A DNA stretch of 44,606 nucleotides from Aquabacterium sp. (GTDB lineage: Bacteria; Pseudomonadota; Gammaproteobacteria; Burkholderiales; Burkholderiaceae_C). Positions within the stretch are counted from its first letter, which is position 1; each line of letters begins with the position of its first letter. Made by a program: the position numbers and the translations under genes. Of this stretch, positions 8,940 to 18,756 are shown in pieces. The stretch spans positions 1 through 44,606 of the forward strand of contig NZ_JACRAH010000038.1 of the NCBI RefSeq assembly GCF_016234775.1, written 5' to 3'. The notes under the pieces are model-generated. The model ran no database searches. It worked only from the letters and a program-made list of their open reading frames with translations, and was not told the DNA's origin.

Positions 8940-9748
8940 TGGCGTCCATGTCTGCACCAGCAAACTCCACCCCCGCAACCCCGGTCCGGCTCGCCCGCAC
9001 AGTGGCGATCACCAGCGGCAAGGGCGGCGTGGGCAAGACCTTCTTCAGCGCCAACCTGGCTGCCGCGCTGGCTCGCCAGGGGCTCAAGGTGCTGGTGCTG
9101 GACGCCGACCTGGGTCTGGCCAATCTGGACGTCGTGCTCAACCTCTATCCCAAGATCACCTTGCACGATGTGTTCACCGGCAAGGCGCAACTGGAAGAGG
9201 CCATCCTGCCTGCACCCGGCGGCTTTTCGGTGCTGCTGGCCGGCTCTGGGCTGGTCGAGTACTCGCGCCTGACGCCGGAAGTGCGTGATCAACTGGTCAC
9301 CATCTTCGAGGCCGTCAAACCCCGTTTTGACGTGATCCTGATCGACACCGGTGCCGGTATCTCGGATGTGGTGTTGTATGCGGTGTCCATGGCGCATGAG
9401 GTCATCGTGCTGGCCACGCCGGAACCGACGTCCATGACCGACGCCTACGCCACCATCAAGGTGCTGGCCACGCAGCAATCGCGCGAGCAGTTGCATCTGG
9501 TGGTCAACCAGGTGGGCCGCTCGGGTGATGGCCGCACGATCTGCAACCAGTTGCAGCAGGTGGTCGAACGCTTTGTGCAGAACGCCAATGGTGTGGCACC
9601 CAAGCTGAGCTACCTGGGCGACATCCCGCAGGACAACAGCGTGCGAGAAGCCGTGCAAAAGCGCCAACTGGTGCTGGAGTTGCACCCGGGCAGCGCCGCA
9701 TCGCAAGGCGTGGTGCAGGTGGCCACGCGTTTGCTGGCGCGCAACTGA
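8936..9748 (+). CDS. MinD/ParA-family ATPase, FlhG (FleN/YlxH)-like
   Basis: This 270-residue cytoplasmic ATPase has the deviant Walker A motif GKGGVGKT at residues 28-35 and LDADLGLANLDVVL, the pattern of MinD-like proteins including FlhG/FleN, which control flagellar number and placement. The Walker B region is FDVILIDTGAG. Starts at 8936, 8939 and 8948 are all possible; the first overlaps the diguanylate cyclase stop as ATGA. The usual partner flhF is not in the window, so assignment to FlhG rather than another MinD-like protein rests on sequence character and on the nearby chemotaxis genes. Confidence 0.8.
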   Translation: MMASMSAPANSTPATPVRLARTVAITSGKGGVGKTFFSANLAAALARQGLKVLVLDADLGLANLDVVLNLYPKITLHDVFTGKAQLEEAILPAPGGFSVLLAGSGLVEYSRLTPEVRDQLVTIFEAVKPRFDVILIDTGAGISDVVLYAVSMAHEVIVLATPEPTSMTDAYATIKVLATQQSREQLHLVVNQVGRSGDGRTICNQLQQVVERFVQNANGVAPKLSYLGDIPQDNSVREAVQKRQLVLELHPGSAASQGVVQVATRLLARN

Positions 9749-9807
9749 GCTGTTTGCTGTCGGGCCCGGAAACCAGTCGGGATTGAGCCCTGCATTACAG
9801 TGCCGCC

Positions 9808-10221
9808 ATGGCGCAATCTGAAGACCAAGACGACTTGAATGCACCCACGGCCTATGAGCTGCTGGGTGGCGATGCCCGTGTGCGTGCACTCGTGGACCGC
9901 TTTTATGACCTGATGGACCTGGAGCCGGGCTATGTGGAGCTGCGTCAGGCGCACGGGCCCTCACTGAACGATGCCCGCGACAAGCTCTACTGGTTCCTCA
10001 GTGGCTGGCTGGGCGGCCCCAGCCTCTACATCGAACGTTTCGGGCACCCCAGGCTGCGCGCGCGCCATCTGCCGTTTTCAATCGGCATCAAGGAGCGCGA
10101 CCAATGGCTGGCCTGCATGATGCAGGCCATGAACGAACTGGAGGTCGAGCCGAATCTGGCAGCTCGTTTGCATCAGGCCTTCTTCCAGACCGCCGACTGG
10201 ATGCGCAACAAGGGCGTTTGA
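9808..10221 (+). CDS. Group II truncated hemoglobin
   Basis: The 137-residue protein matches group II (trHbO/HbO) truncated globins: AYELLGGDARVRALVDRFYD at the A-B helices with the B10 Tyr, LYWFLSGWLGGPSLY in the E helix region, ARHLPFSIG with the proximal F8 His, and DQWLACM with the group-typical G8 Trp. Such proteins bind oxygen or NO and are linked to redox or respiration support; the exact role here is unknown. It starts 59 bases after the ATPase gene, with an ATG that gives the usual family length, and is probably a separate function. It is convergent with the PEP-CTERM gene. Confidence 0.93.
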   Translation: MAQSEDQDDLNAPTAYELLGGDARVRALVDRFYDLMDLEPGYVELRQAHGPSLNDARDKLYWFLSGWLGGPSLYIERFGHPRLRARHLPFSIGIKERDQWLACMMQAMNELEVEPNLAARLHQAFFQTADWMRNKGV

Positions 10222-10235
10222 AGCCGTCTTGTCCG

Positions 10236-10260
10236 CATGGGCGCCGATGTGGTGCCCATG
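10236..10260. terminator. Hairpin between convergent genes, possible bidirectional terminator
   Basis: CATGGGCGCC (10236-10245) pairs with GGTGCCCATG (10251-10260) over ten positions, including one G-T pair, around the loop GATGT. It lies between the convergent globin and PEP-CTERM stops. There is no T-run on either side, so it may act weakly or only block read-through. Confidence 0.35.
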
Positions 10261-10268
10261 GCTGTTGA

Positions 10269-11000
10269 TCAGCCGCGGCGTTGGCGGCGCCTGGCCAGCA
10301 CGATGCCGGCCAGGCCCAGGCCCATGAAGGCCCAGGTCGAGGCTTCCGGCACGGCAGCCGCGATGCGCACGGCGCCCAGGTAGTAGGACGTGGCCCCGCC
10401 CAGCAAGGTGAATTCCTTGCCCTTGATGCTCGACAGCAAGGACGTGTCAGCGGCGTTGATCGTGTAGTTGTGCTCGTCCACGATCAGCTGGAGGGTGGGG
10501 GCGCTGCCAGGCGCAAAGGCCTGGTGGTTGACGTCAAAGAAGGTGAAGCCCAGTACCTCGACCGGATTGGCGAACAGCAGGGAGAAGCCTTCAGCCTGAT
10601 CCACGCTGGTATCGCTGCTGATGCCGGCGCCATTCAAGGAAGCTACGCCCAGTCCGGCATAGCTCGGCGTGAGGTTCTGGTACATCACCGGGGTGGCCGC
10701 CGTTTCCGAATAGCCATAGCTGGTCACCAGACCGGCTGTGATCGACTGGAAGCCCAGCGTTTCAGCGCAGACTTGGCCGGCGTTTGCGCCAGAGGTACAC
10801 AGATTGCTGCTGCCTTGTGCGCTGCCCACATTGGTGGGGATGCTGCTGCCGGGCGTGTAAAAACGCAATTCTTCGTACGCGCCGTTGGGTGTGTTCACGA
10901 TGGCGGAAGTATCTGCGGCATGGGCCAGCGGCCAGGCGCAAACCAGTGCGACCATCATGGCCGAACGTGCGGCGGGGCGGAGTGCGACAGACAAGGTCAT
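10269..11000 (-). CDS. PEP-CTERM sorting-domain exported protein
   Basis: The 243-residue product has a signal peptide (residues about 1-28, ending AHA) and a C-terminal PEP-CTERM anchor: VPEAST, a hydrophobic helix (WAFMGLGLAGIVL) and the basic tail ARRRQRRG. Such proteins are sorted by an exosortase (EpsH/XrtA) and are associated with exopolysaccharide and floc formation. The mature part is Ser/Thr/Asn/Gly-rich with two nearby Cys residues (NLCTSGANAGQVC) and no domain I recognise. No exosortase gene lies in the window, so it is a dispersed substrate. A palindrome upstream may be regulatory. Confidence 0.85.
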   Translation of the reverse strand: MTLSVALRPAARSAMMVALVCAWPLAHAADTSAIVNTPNGAYEELRFYTPGSSIPTNVGSAQGSSNLCTSGANAGQVCAETLGFQSITAGLVTSYGYSETAATPVMYQNLTPSYAGLGVASLNGAGISSDTSVDQAEGFSLLFANPVEVLGFTFFDVNHQAFAPGSAPTLQLIVDEHNYTINAADTSLLSSIKGKEFTLLGGATSYYLGAVRIAAAVPEASTWAFMGLGLAGIVLARRRQRRG

Positions 11001-11033
11001 GAGCGAAGGTGGCTTTGAGGGCCTGTAGCTTGA

Positions 11034-11048
11034 CGTGATTAATTCACG
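11034..11048. promoter_or_regulatory. Palindrome upstream of the PEP-CTERM gene
   Basis: CGTGA-TTAAT-TCACG is a perfect 5-5-5 inverted repeat 34-48 bases upstream of the PEP-CTERM start codon, in the only intergenic stretch before the gene. It could be an operator half-site pair for a dimeric regulator. The regulator is unknown and the repeat is short enough to be chance. Confidence 0.25.
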
Positions 11049-11081
11049 AGTCTAGCCATCTGCGCATCCTGGGGGAAGCCC

Positions 11082-11792
11082 TTAGTTGGAGGGCGATGGG
11101 CCTGACTTGCCCGGTTGAAGCAGCACGATCAGGGCGCCGATACCGCCTTCATCGGCTCGCGCCTGCACGAAGGCCAGTACGCGGTCGCTTTGAACCAGCC
11201 AGCGCTTGACCTTGTCCTTGAGCACGGGCTGGCGCCCCGGCGAGCCGAGCCCCTTGCCATGCACGATGCGCACGCAGCGCAAGCCCTTGAGCTGCGCTTC
11301 ACGCAGGAAGCCGGAGGTTTGCACGCGGGCTTCGTCCGTGCGCATGCCATGCAGATCCAGTTCGGCCTGCAGCGCCCAGACGCCGCGGCGTAGTTTGCGC
11401 ACGACATCCACCCCGAGCTCCGGCCGACGCCACGACAGGCTTTCATCCGTCTCCAGCAGGCTTTCCACGTCGAACTCGTCAGACAGCGACTCCTGCAGTA
11501 CGGCTTTTTCGTCGAGCTGGCGGCTGGCTGGTATCGGTTTGGGTTTGGCGGTCTGATGGGTCACACGGTCAGACGAGGGGAGCGCGTTGACCTGCCCGAC
11601 AGCCTTCTTGAACAGGGCGCTGTCCGCTTCCTGGCTGCGTTGAGCCGCATCGCGTTTGGCTCGCTCGGCCTTTTCCTTTTCCGCACGCGCAGCCGCCTCT
11701 TTGGCAGCATTGTTCAGCGCGCGCTTCAAGTCAGCAAAGTCGCGCAGCGTGGTGTTGGCGGAAGGCTTGTTGGCGTGGCTCACGGGGTGCAA
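11082..11792 (-). CDS. Smr-domain protein (MutS2-type small endonuclease domain)
   Basis: The 236-residue protein begins with a charged, Ala/Lys/Glu-rich segment (about 16-60, likely coiled coil), passes through a variable linker and ends in a Smr domain with the typical LDLHGMRTDEA (about 142-152) and VRIVHGKGLGSPG (about 175-187). Smr domains in this stand-alone proteobacterial form (YdaL/SmrA-like) are nucleic-acid nicking or binding domains; the cellular role is poorly defined. It is followed on the same strand by the PEP-CTERM gene and preceded by radC, with no obvious functional link. Confidence 0.88.
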   Translation of the reverse strand: MHPVSHANKPSANTTLRDFADLKRALNNAAKEAAARAEKEKAERAKRDAAQRSQEADSALFKKAVGQVNALPSSDRVTHQTAKPKPIPASRQLDEKAVLQESLSDEFDVESLLETDESLSWRRPELGVDVVRKLRRGVWALQAELDLHGMRTDEARVQTSGFLREAQLKGLRCVRIVHGKGLGSPGRQPVLKDKVKRWLVQSDRVLAFVQARADEGGIGALIVLLQPGKSGPSPSN

Positions 11793-11866
11793 GCCTACAT
11801 CAATATCAAGACGTTCCTGGCCCCCTTGACCTGTATCAGCAGGCTGCGAAAACCCGCGTTTCGAAA

Positions 11867-12535
11867 TTACATCAAACCACGTTCGGCGAACGAGACGGCG
11901 CCGTGGCGGCTCACCACCAGGTGATCCAGCACGCGCACGTCCACCAGTTGCAGGCTGCTCTTGAGCGTTTGCGTGAGCAGTTCGTCTGCACGCGAGGGCT
12001 CCAGGGCGCCTGATGGGTGGTTGTGCGCGAGGATCAGGTTCGCCGCATTGAGCTCCAGCGAGCGCTTGACCACTTCGCGGGGGTAGACGCTGGTCTGCGT
12101 CAGGGTGCCGCGGAACAGTTCCTCGCAGGCAATCAGTTTTTGCTGCGCGTCGAGAAACAGCACCGCGAAAACCTCATGGGGCAGGGCGCCCAGCCGCATC
12201 TGCAGATAGTCCTTGACCAGTTGCGGCGAGGTGAACACGGGTTGTGTGCGCAGGCTGCCCGTCATGCTGCGCCGGGCCATCTCCATGACGGCCAGCAGTT
12301 CGGCCCGCTTGGCCGGTCCCAGGCCCTTGACCTTGCTCAGTTGCTGGGGGTGGGCCTGCAGCAGGCCGCTGAGGCCGCCCAGATCCTGCAGCACTTTTTC
12401 CGCCAGTTGCAAAACGCCCAGGCCTTTCATGCCCGTGCGCAGCAAAAGGGCCAGCAATTCGGCGTCCGCGAGGGCCGTGGGCCCCATTGAAAGCAGTTTT
12501 TCGCGCGGCCGCAGCGCCAAAGGCATGTCTTTCAT
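11867..12535 (-). CDS. radC: RadC-family JAMM-domain protein
   Basis: The 222-residue protein has a helix-hairpin-helix-like N-terminal part ([17 protein letters not shown]) and a C-terminal JAMM/MPN+ metalloprotease-like domain with the metal-binding signature HNHPSG...D. RadC was once linked to DNA repair but that role is unsupported; its biochemical function is unsettled. The ATG at 12535 ([15 protein letters not shown]) is preceded by AGGGAAAGAAAG and gives the usual start of the family; an upstream extension to 12601 would be AT-rich non-family sequence. It is divergent from the fkpB-like gene. Confidence 0.92.
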   Translation of the reverse strand: MKDMPLALRPREKLLSMGPTALADAELLALLLRTGMKGLGVLQLAEKVLQDLGGLSGLLQAHPQQLSKVKGLGPAKRAELLAVMEMARRSMTGSLRTQPVFTSPQLVKDYLQMRLGALPHEVFAVLFLDAQQKLIACEELFRGTLTQTSVYPREVVKRSLELNAANLILAHNHPSGALEPSRADELLTQTLKSSLQLVDVRVLDHLVVSRHGAVSFAERGLM

Positions 12536-12666
12536 GGTCTTTCTTTCCCTGGATGTGCTTCTCAATCCTAAAATTGTCGTTTTCTCCAATCCCATCCCCA
12601 TCCTTCTGAAAGGGGCCCCCTGAAGTGGGCTTTGCGAATCTTTCGCAGGATGTTGTGGACCTGAAC

Positions 12667-13128
12667 ATGACCAACGCTGTCCCTACCGTCGCCCCTGGCT
12701 CCTTCCTGACACTGCACTACCGCCTGGCCGGGCCGGATGGTGAGGACCTGGTCAACACCTTCAACGACAAGCCTGCCACGCTGTCCGTGGGCTCGGGCGA
12801 GATGTCGCCTGCGCTGGAGTTGCGCTTGATCGGCCTGGCCGAAGGCACGCGTACCACCATCGCGCTGGAGCCCGGCGAGGCCTTCGGCCCGCGCAACCCG
12901 GAGATGATCCAGAAAGTGGCCATGAGCCTGCTGCGCGAACTGGGCGACCCCGATGAGACCTGGAGCGTGGGCGATGTGGTCCAGTTCCCGACGCCGGATG
13001 GGCAGGGTGGGTTTGCCGGTGTCGTGCGCGAGATGGATGAAGGCGGCGAGTGGGCCTTGTTCGATTTCAACCACCCTCTGGCCGGTCAGCCTGTCACCTT
13101 CGAGGTGCAGTTGATTGGCGTGCTGTGA
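12667..13128 (+). CDS. fkpB: FKBP-type peptidyl-prolyl cis-trans isomerase (SlpA/FkpB)
   Basis: This 153-residue protein belongs to the SlyD/SlpA branch of FKBP isomerases: [19 protein letters not shown], the insert-in-flap region with [14 protein letters not shown], and a C-terminal strand [15 protein letters not shown]. It catalyses proline isomerisation and has chaperone activity in the cytoplasm. It is followed immediately by ispH, the same pair as in E. coli (fkpB-ispH), six bases apart. The ATG at 12667 is chosen over an in-frame GTG at 12625, which would add 14 non-family residues. Confidence 0.92.
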   Translation: MTNAVPTVAPGSFLTLHYRLAGPDGEDLVNTFNDKPATLSVGSGEMSPALELRLIGLAEGTRTTIALEPGEAFGPRNPEMIQKVAMSLLRELGDPDETWSVGDVVQFPTPDGQGGFAGVVREMDEGGEWALFDFNHPLAGQPVTFEVQLIGVL

Positions 13129-13134
13129 GTGCGC

Positions 13135-14127
13135 ATGAGTTCGACCACCATGAGTGAAGTCAAGGATGTCCTGCTGGCCGAGCCACGCGGCTTTTGCGCC
13201 GGCGTGGACCGCGCCATTGAAATCGTCGAGCGGGCCCTGGCTCAGTTCGGTGCGCCCATCTACGTGCGCCACGAGATCGTGCACAACACCTATGTGGTCA
13301 ATGACCTCAAGGCCAAGGGCGCCATCTTCATCGAAGACCTCGCCGAGGTGCCGCCTGGTGCCACGCTGATCTTCAGCGCCCACGGTGTCAGCCAGGATGT
13401 GCGTCGTGAAGCCGATGAGCGAGGGTTCACGGTGTTCGACGCGACCTGCCCGCTGGTGACCAAGGTCCACATCGAAGTGGCCAAGTTGCGCCGTGAGGGC
13501 TATGAGTTTCTGATGATCGGCCACAAGGGGCATCCTGAGGTCGAAGGCACGATGGGCCAGCTGTCAGATGGCATCTATCTGGTGGAAGACGAGGAAGATG
13601 TCTCCCACGTGCAGGTGACGGATCCTTCTCGCCTGGCCGTGGTCACGCAGACCACCTTGTCGGTTGATGATGCCGCCGCGATTCTGGCTGCCATCAAGGT
13701 GCGCTTCCCACAGGTTCGCGAGCCCAAACAGCAAGACATCTGCTATGCCACCCAGAACCGGCAGGATGCCGTCAAGCTGATGGCACCTCAGGTGGATGTG
13801 GTGATCGTGGTGGGCAGCCCGACCAGCTCCAACAGCAACCGCTTGCGCGAACTGGCCGAGCGCCTGGGCACGCCGGCCTATATGGTCGACAGCCCTGCAG
13901 ATCTGCAGGAAGCCTGGCTCCATGGCCATGCACGCGTCGGCTTGACCGCTGGCGCATCGGCGCCGGACGTGCTGGTGCAGCAAGTGATCGATCGCCTGCG
14001 TGCCTTGGGTGCCGTCTCGGTGCGCCGCATGCAGGGCGTGGAAGAGCATGTGCGCTTCCCACTGCCCAAGGGCCTGGGTGGCACGGGCCTGGATCGGCCC
14101 TTGCCTTCCGAACGCACGGGTTCCTGA
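13135..14127 (+). CDS. ispH: 4-hydroxy-3-methylbut-2-enyl diphosphate reductase IspH (LytB)
   Basis: IspH carries out the last step of the MEP isoprenoid pathway, reducing HMBPP to IPP and DMAPP with a [4Fe-4S] cluster. The 330-residue protein has the three cluster cysteines: Cys21 (PRGFCAGV), Cys105 (DATCPLV) and Cys203 ([11 protein letters not shown]), plus the conserved EIVHN and AHGVS motifs. The ATG at 13135 lies six bases after the fkpB stop; GTG at 13129 and ATG at 13150 are alternatives. The C-terminus has a basic, Gly-rich extension common in betaproteobacteria. Confidence 0.97.
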   Translation: MSSTTMSEVKDVLLAEPRGFCAGVDRAIEIVERALAQFGAPIYVRHEIVHNTYVVNDLKAKGAIFIEDLAEVPPGATLIFSAHGVSQDVRREADERGFTVFDATCPLVTKVHIEVAKLRREGYEFLMIGHKGHPEVEGTMGQLSDGIYLVEDEEDVSHVQVTDPSRLAVVTQTTLSVDDAAAILAAIKVRFPQVREPKQQDICYATQNRQDAVKLMAPQVDVVIVVGSPTSSNSNRLRELAERLGTPAYMVDSPADLQEAWLHGHARVGLTAGASAPDVLVQQVIDRLRALGAVSVRRMQGVEEHVRFPLPKGLGGTGLDRPLPSERTGS

Positions 14128-15546
<1,419 letters not shown>

Positions 15547-15570
15547 TGGTGGTTTCAGGGCTGGAAAACC

Positions 15571-15579
15571 TGTTATAGT
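15571..15579 (+). promoter_or_regulatory. Extended -10 promoter element for tRNA-Ser
   Basis: TGTTATAGT fits an extended -10 (TG-n-TATAGT), 37 bases before the mature 5' end of the tRNA and 24 bases after serS. No strong -35 is visible. It suggests that the tRNA has its own transcription start as well as possible read-through from serS. Confidence 0.45.
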
Positions 15580-15616
15580 TGCGGGCTACGCCGTTGACCA
15601 CGAGCGCACCAGTTTA

Positions 15617-15707
<91 letters not shown>

Positions 15708-15715
15708 ATGACACA

Positions 15716-15752
15716 GCCCGCTTGCCTTCCCGGCAGCGGGCTTTTGTCTTTT
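15716..15752 (+). terminator. Rho-independent terminator after tRNA-Ser
   Basis: GCCCGCT (15716-15722) pairs with AGCGGGC (15735-15741), the stem extended inward by GCC/GGC past one bulged T, followed by TTTTGTCTTTT. It ends the serS/tRNA-Ser transcript. Confidence 0.9.
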
Positions 15753-15862
15753 CAAGGTTCACACATCTTTACCCTGGCGCCACAGCCGCTTTACCCCTCG
15801 TCCTCATCATGACGTCATGGCCTCACCGAATGGCAAGGCCCGCCAACAACGGAGAAATCGTC

Positions 15863-16477
15863 ATGAATGAGATTCACAGCCCCACTCCCGCAGCCCCAGT
15901 CCACTCTTCACAGAAGCGGCGCTGGGCCCTGGGTGCATTGATCGCTGCCACCACGGCCTCCGTGGTCCTGAGCATCAGTGCCTGGGCGGGTGGCGACGAG
16001 CCTGCTTCGCGCATGCCGGCGCATCGCATGGGCACGACGGGGGCCGGTGGCGCCGACATGAGCGGGATTCCCTTTGGTGGTCGCCATCTGCAGCGCCTGC
16101 TGGACGATGCCAAGGTCTCGGAGGTGCAGCGCACCCAGATCAAGCAATTCGTGGATAAAGCGCAGTCTGACCTGAAGGCGCTGCATGAAGAAGGCAAGAG
16201 CCTGCACGAACAGGGCTTGAAACTGTGGGCTGCCCCCAAGATCGATGCGGTTGCGGCGGAAAAGCTGCGCCAGCAGATGCAGGCACATCACGATAAGGTC
16301 AGCAAGCGCATGCTGCAAGCCATGCTGGACGTGGGCAATGTGCTCACGCCCGAGCAGCGCACCATTGTGGCCAGGCAGCTGGAAAAGCGGCATGAAGACA
16401 TGATGCGTCGCGGACATCGCCATGGCGGCCCTGGCAAGCCCGGCGGCGCATCCGAGCGACAACCCGTGGAGCAATGA
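15863..16477 (+). CDS. Spy/CpxP-family periplasmic protein (LTXXQ motif)
   Basis: The 204-residue product has a Tat/Sec-like N-terminal hydrophobic segment (about 23-43, ending SAWA), then a helical, charged domain with HLQRLLDDAKVSEVQRTQIKQ and LTPEQRTIV, the LTxxQ motif of the Spy/CpxP/ZraP group. These act as periplasmic chaperones or as inhibitors of envelope sensor kinases. The tail is rich in His, Met and Arg (HEDMMRRGHRHGG), which may bind metal. The ATG at 15863 has GGAGA seven bases upstream. Its stop overlaps a response-regulator gene by four bases, followed by the kinase, so all three form one probable envelope-stress or metal-response operon. Confidence 0.83.
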   Translation: MNEIHSPTPAAPVHSSQKRRWALGALIAATTASVVLSISAWAGGDEPASRMPAHRMGTTGAGGADMSGIPFGGRHLQRLLDDAKVSEVQRTQIKQFVDKAQSDLKALHEEGKSLHEQGLKLWAAPKIDAVAAEKLRQQMQAHHDKVSKRMLQAMLDVGNVLTPEQRTIVARQLEKRHEDMMRRGHRHGGPGKPGGASERQPVEQ

Positions 16478-17220
16478 GCATGGAGCGCGCGACAATGCCG
16501 GATATGAGCGAGCACATCCTGCTGATTGACGACGACCTGCGCCTGAGCGCCATGGTCGGTGATTACCTGCGCAGCCATGGCTACCAGGTGTCCAATGCAC
16601 CGACCCTGGCGGCGGGGCGTGACATGCTCGCGCGCCAGGCCTGCGATGCGCTGGTGCTGGATCTGATGCTGCCCGATGGCGACGGCCTGGACCTGTGCAA
16701 GGAACTGCGAGCCGCACCCAAGACGCGCAGCCTGCCCTTGCTCATGCTCAGCGCCAGGGGCGAGCCGACCGACCGCATCGTCGGCCTGGAGATCGGGGCA
16801 GATGACTACCTGCCCAAACCCTTCGAGCCACGTGAATTGCTCGCCCGTTTGCGTGCGCTCCTGCGCCGCACCGGGCCGGTGGCCGAAGACGATGACGTAT
16901 GGCGTTTCGGGCGCCTGGAAATCGACGCTGGCCTGCGCCAGGTGCGCCTGGATGGCAAGGCCTGCGATCTGACGTCCTACCAGTTCGACCTGCTGTCCGT
17001 GCTGGCGCAGCACCCCGGTCGCGTGCTCAGTCGAGACCAGATCATGGACTCGCTCAAAGGCCATCCGCTGGAAGCTTTTGACCGCTCCATCGACGTGCAC
17101 ATCTCGCGTATCCGCGCCGCGATCGAGGACGATCCCAAGGAGCCGCGTCGCATTCTGACCGTGCGCGGCGTGGGGTATGTCTTTGCCAAGAAACAGGACG
17201 CCGACGTCGATACCCCATGA
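16474..17220 (+). CDS. OmpR/PhoB-family response regulator (CpxR-like)
   Basis: The 248-residue protein has a receiver domain (about 14-125) with phosphoacceptor Asp63 (LVLDLMLPDGDG), Lys in YLPKPFEP, and a C-terminal winged-helix DNA-binding domain (about 140-240) with LTSYQFDLLSVLAQHPGRVLSRDQI and RSIDVHISRIRAAIEDDP ending RGVGYVF. Its ATG overlaps the Spy-like stop (ATGA), and its own stop overlaps the kinase ATG, so the three genes are co-translated. A shorter product from the ATG at 16504 (MSEHILLIDDD) is equally possible. Confidence 0.94.
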   Translation: MSMERATMPDMSEHILLIDDDLRLSAMVGDYLRSHGYQVSNAPTLAAGRDMLARQACDALVLDLMLPDGDGLDLCKELRAAPKTRSLPLLMLSARGEPTDRIVGLEIGADDYLPKPFEPRELLARLRALLRRTGPVAEDDDVWRFGRLEIDAGLRQVRLDGKACDLTSYQFDLLSVLAQHPGRVLSRDQIMDSLKGHPLEAFDRSIDVHISRIRAAIEDDPKEPRRILTVRGVGYVFAKKQDADVDTP

Positions 17221-18737
17221 AGACGCTGGCGCTGCGCATCTACCTGACCGTCGTGATGGTCTTGCTGGTCTTTGCCCTGGTCTCAGGGTGGCTGGCGCAG
17301 CACAACATGGAGCACGAACGCACCCAGGTGCAGTCCATGGCGGTATGGCAGGAACGCGCGGCGGCCTGGGGTGAGTTGCTCGAAAACAGCTTGCCAGCAG
17401 TGACCGAACCGGAGACTGAGCAGGCTCGCGTGTTTCTGGACTGGGCTGACCGACTGCGTTTGCCAATGGCGCTGGACACCCCCAAGGGGCGCCGTATTGC
17501 GACCTCGCCCATTCTGGAGGATCGCCTGGCACGGTGGCCGGAGTCGCGCGAACGCTTGCAGCAAGCGCGCTTGTCAGACGGCCGCGTGCTGTGGATCATG
17601 CGCCCCGGTCTGGGTGGGCGCGTGCGTGGAGGTGGGGGCTTCAACGGGCCTCCCTACGCGTTGAGGCCGGGTGCATCGGATGAGCCAGGTGGGCGGCCTG
17701 GCGGGCCGGGCGGTGAGAGCGGCCCTGCGGGTTCGCCCATGTCAGAGCGGCCATTTGCACCCATGGGGCCGCATGAACCGCCCATGCCACCGCCCCGGCC
17801 ACAGGTGCAGCCCTGGTTTGCGCCGTTTGCATGGATGTTGCCCAACTCGCAGGCTCACGGCGTGCCGGCGCTGATTCTCTCGCTGTTCCTGCTGTTCGTG
17901 GCGGTGGCAGTGGGTGCCTGGCCTGTCGCCAACAGGTTGACCCGGCGTTTGCAGGCTTTGCGCAATGGTGTGGAGGCTTTTGGATCTGGTCAACTGGCCC
18001 ATCGGGTTGCGGTGGAAGGCAAGGATGAAGTGGCTGCGCTGGCCGGCAGCTTCAATGAGGCCGCTCAGCGCATTGAAGACCTGATCACCTCCAATCGCAA
18101 TCTGCTGGCGAACGCGAGCCATGAACTGCGCTCGCCACTGGCTCGCTTGAAGATGGCCGTGTCCATCATGGGCGACATGCCGCCAGAGCGCGCCGCCCAG
18201 CTCAAGGAGGAGATCCATCAGGACATCCGCGAGCTGGATGCCCTGGTCGAGGAGGTGTTGCTGGCCAGCCGGCTGGACGCCCGCCCGCAGATCGAACGCG
18301 GTCCGGTGGATCTGCTGGGACTGGTGACGGAAGAGGCCTTGCGGGTAGACGCAGAGGTGCTGGCCGACGACAGTGCGCAGAAACAGGAGCCCTACCAGGG
18401 CGATGACCGTCTGTTGCGACGTGCCGTGCGCAACCTGCTGGAGAACGCGCGCCGCTATGGCGGGGCACAGATCCAGTTGGAACTGGCCTATGGCGCCAAG
18501 GACATCGAGATCCGCGTGTGTGATCGTGGGCCAGGCGTGCCTGATGAGCAACGGGACCGCATCTTCGAGCCCTTCTACCGCCTGCCTGGTCATGCCGAGC
18601 ATGCCGGTGGCGTGGGCCTGGGGCTGAGCCTGGTTCGCCAGATTGCCCAGCGGCATGGCGGTCAGGTGCGGTGCGAAGCCCGTGAGGGCGGGGGCAGCCG
18701 ATTCATCATCACGCTGCCCGCCGCGGGTGGCCGTTGA
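17217..18737 (+). CDS. Sensor histidine kinase, CpxA/BaeS-like, with Gly/Pro-rich periplasmic loop
   Basis: The 506-residue membrane kinase has TM1 (about 7-27), a periplasmic sensor region (about 28-217), TM2 (about 218-238), a HAMP domain, the dimerisation/phosphoacceptor site His302 in NASHELRSPLARL, and a catalytic domain with N-box NLLENARRYG, CDRGPGVP, FEPFYR and GVGLGLSLV. The sensor region has an unusual low-complexity stretch at about 131-205 very rich in Gly, Pro and Met (for example MGPHEPPMPPPRP), not typical of CpxA. It could be a flexible spacer or a metal-binding segment. It is the partner of the overlapping response regulator. A hairpin spans its stop codon. Confidence 0.93.
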   Translation: MKTLALRIYLTVVMVLLVFALVSGWLAQHNMEHERTQVQSMAVWQERAAAWGELLENSLPAVTEPETEQARVFLDWADRLRLPMALDTPKGRRIATSPILEDRLARWPESRERLQQARLSDGRVLWIMRPGLGGRVRGGGGFNGPPYALRPGASDEPGGRPGGPGGESGPAGSPMSERPFAPMGPHEPPMPPPRPQVQPWFAPFAWMLPNSQAHGVPALILSLFLLFVAVAVGAWPVANRLTRRLQALRNGVEAFGSGQLAHRVAVEGKDEVAALAGSFNEAAQRIEDLITSNRNLLANASHELRSPLARLKMAVSIMGDMPPERAAQLKEEIHQDIRELDALVEEVLLASRLDARPQIERGPVDLLGLVTEEALRVDAEVLADDSAQKQEPYQGDDRLLRRAVRNLLENARRYGGAQIQLELAYGAKDIEIRVCDRGPGVPDEQRDRIFEPFYRLPGHAEHAGGVGLGLSLVRQIAQRHGGQVRCEAREGGGSRFIITLPAAGGR

Positions 18738-18746
18738 CGGCCACCC
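18725..18746. terminator. Hairpin spanning the kinase stop codon, between convergent genes
   Basis: GGGTGGCCG (18725-18733) and CGGCCACCC (18738-18746) form a perfect 9-bp stem with loop TTGA; most of the kinase stop codon lies in the loop. It lies in the 19-base gap between the convergent kinase and ugd genes. No T-tract follows, so its activity as a terminator is uncertain. Confidence 0.4.
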
Positions 18747-18756
18747 TGGGCGGCGC

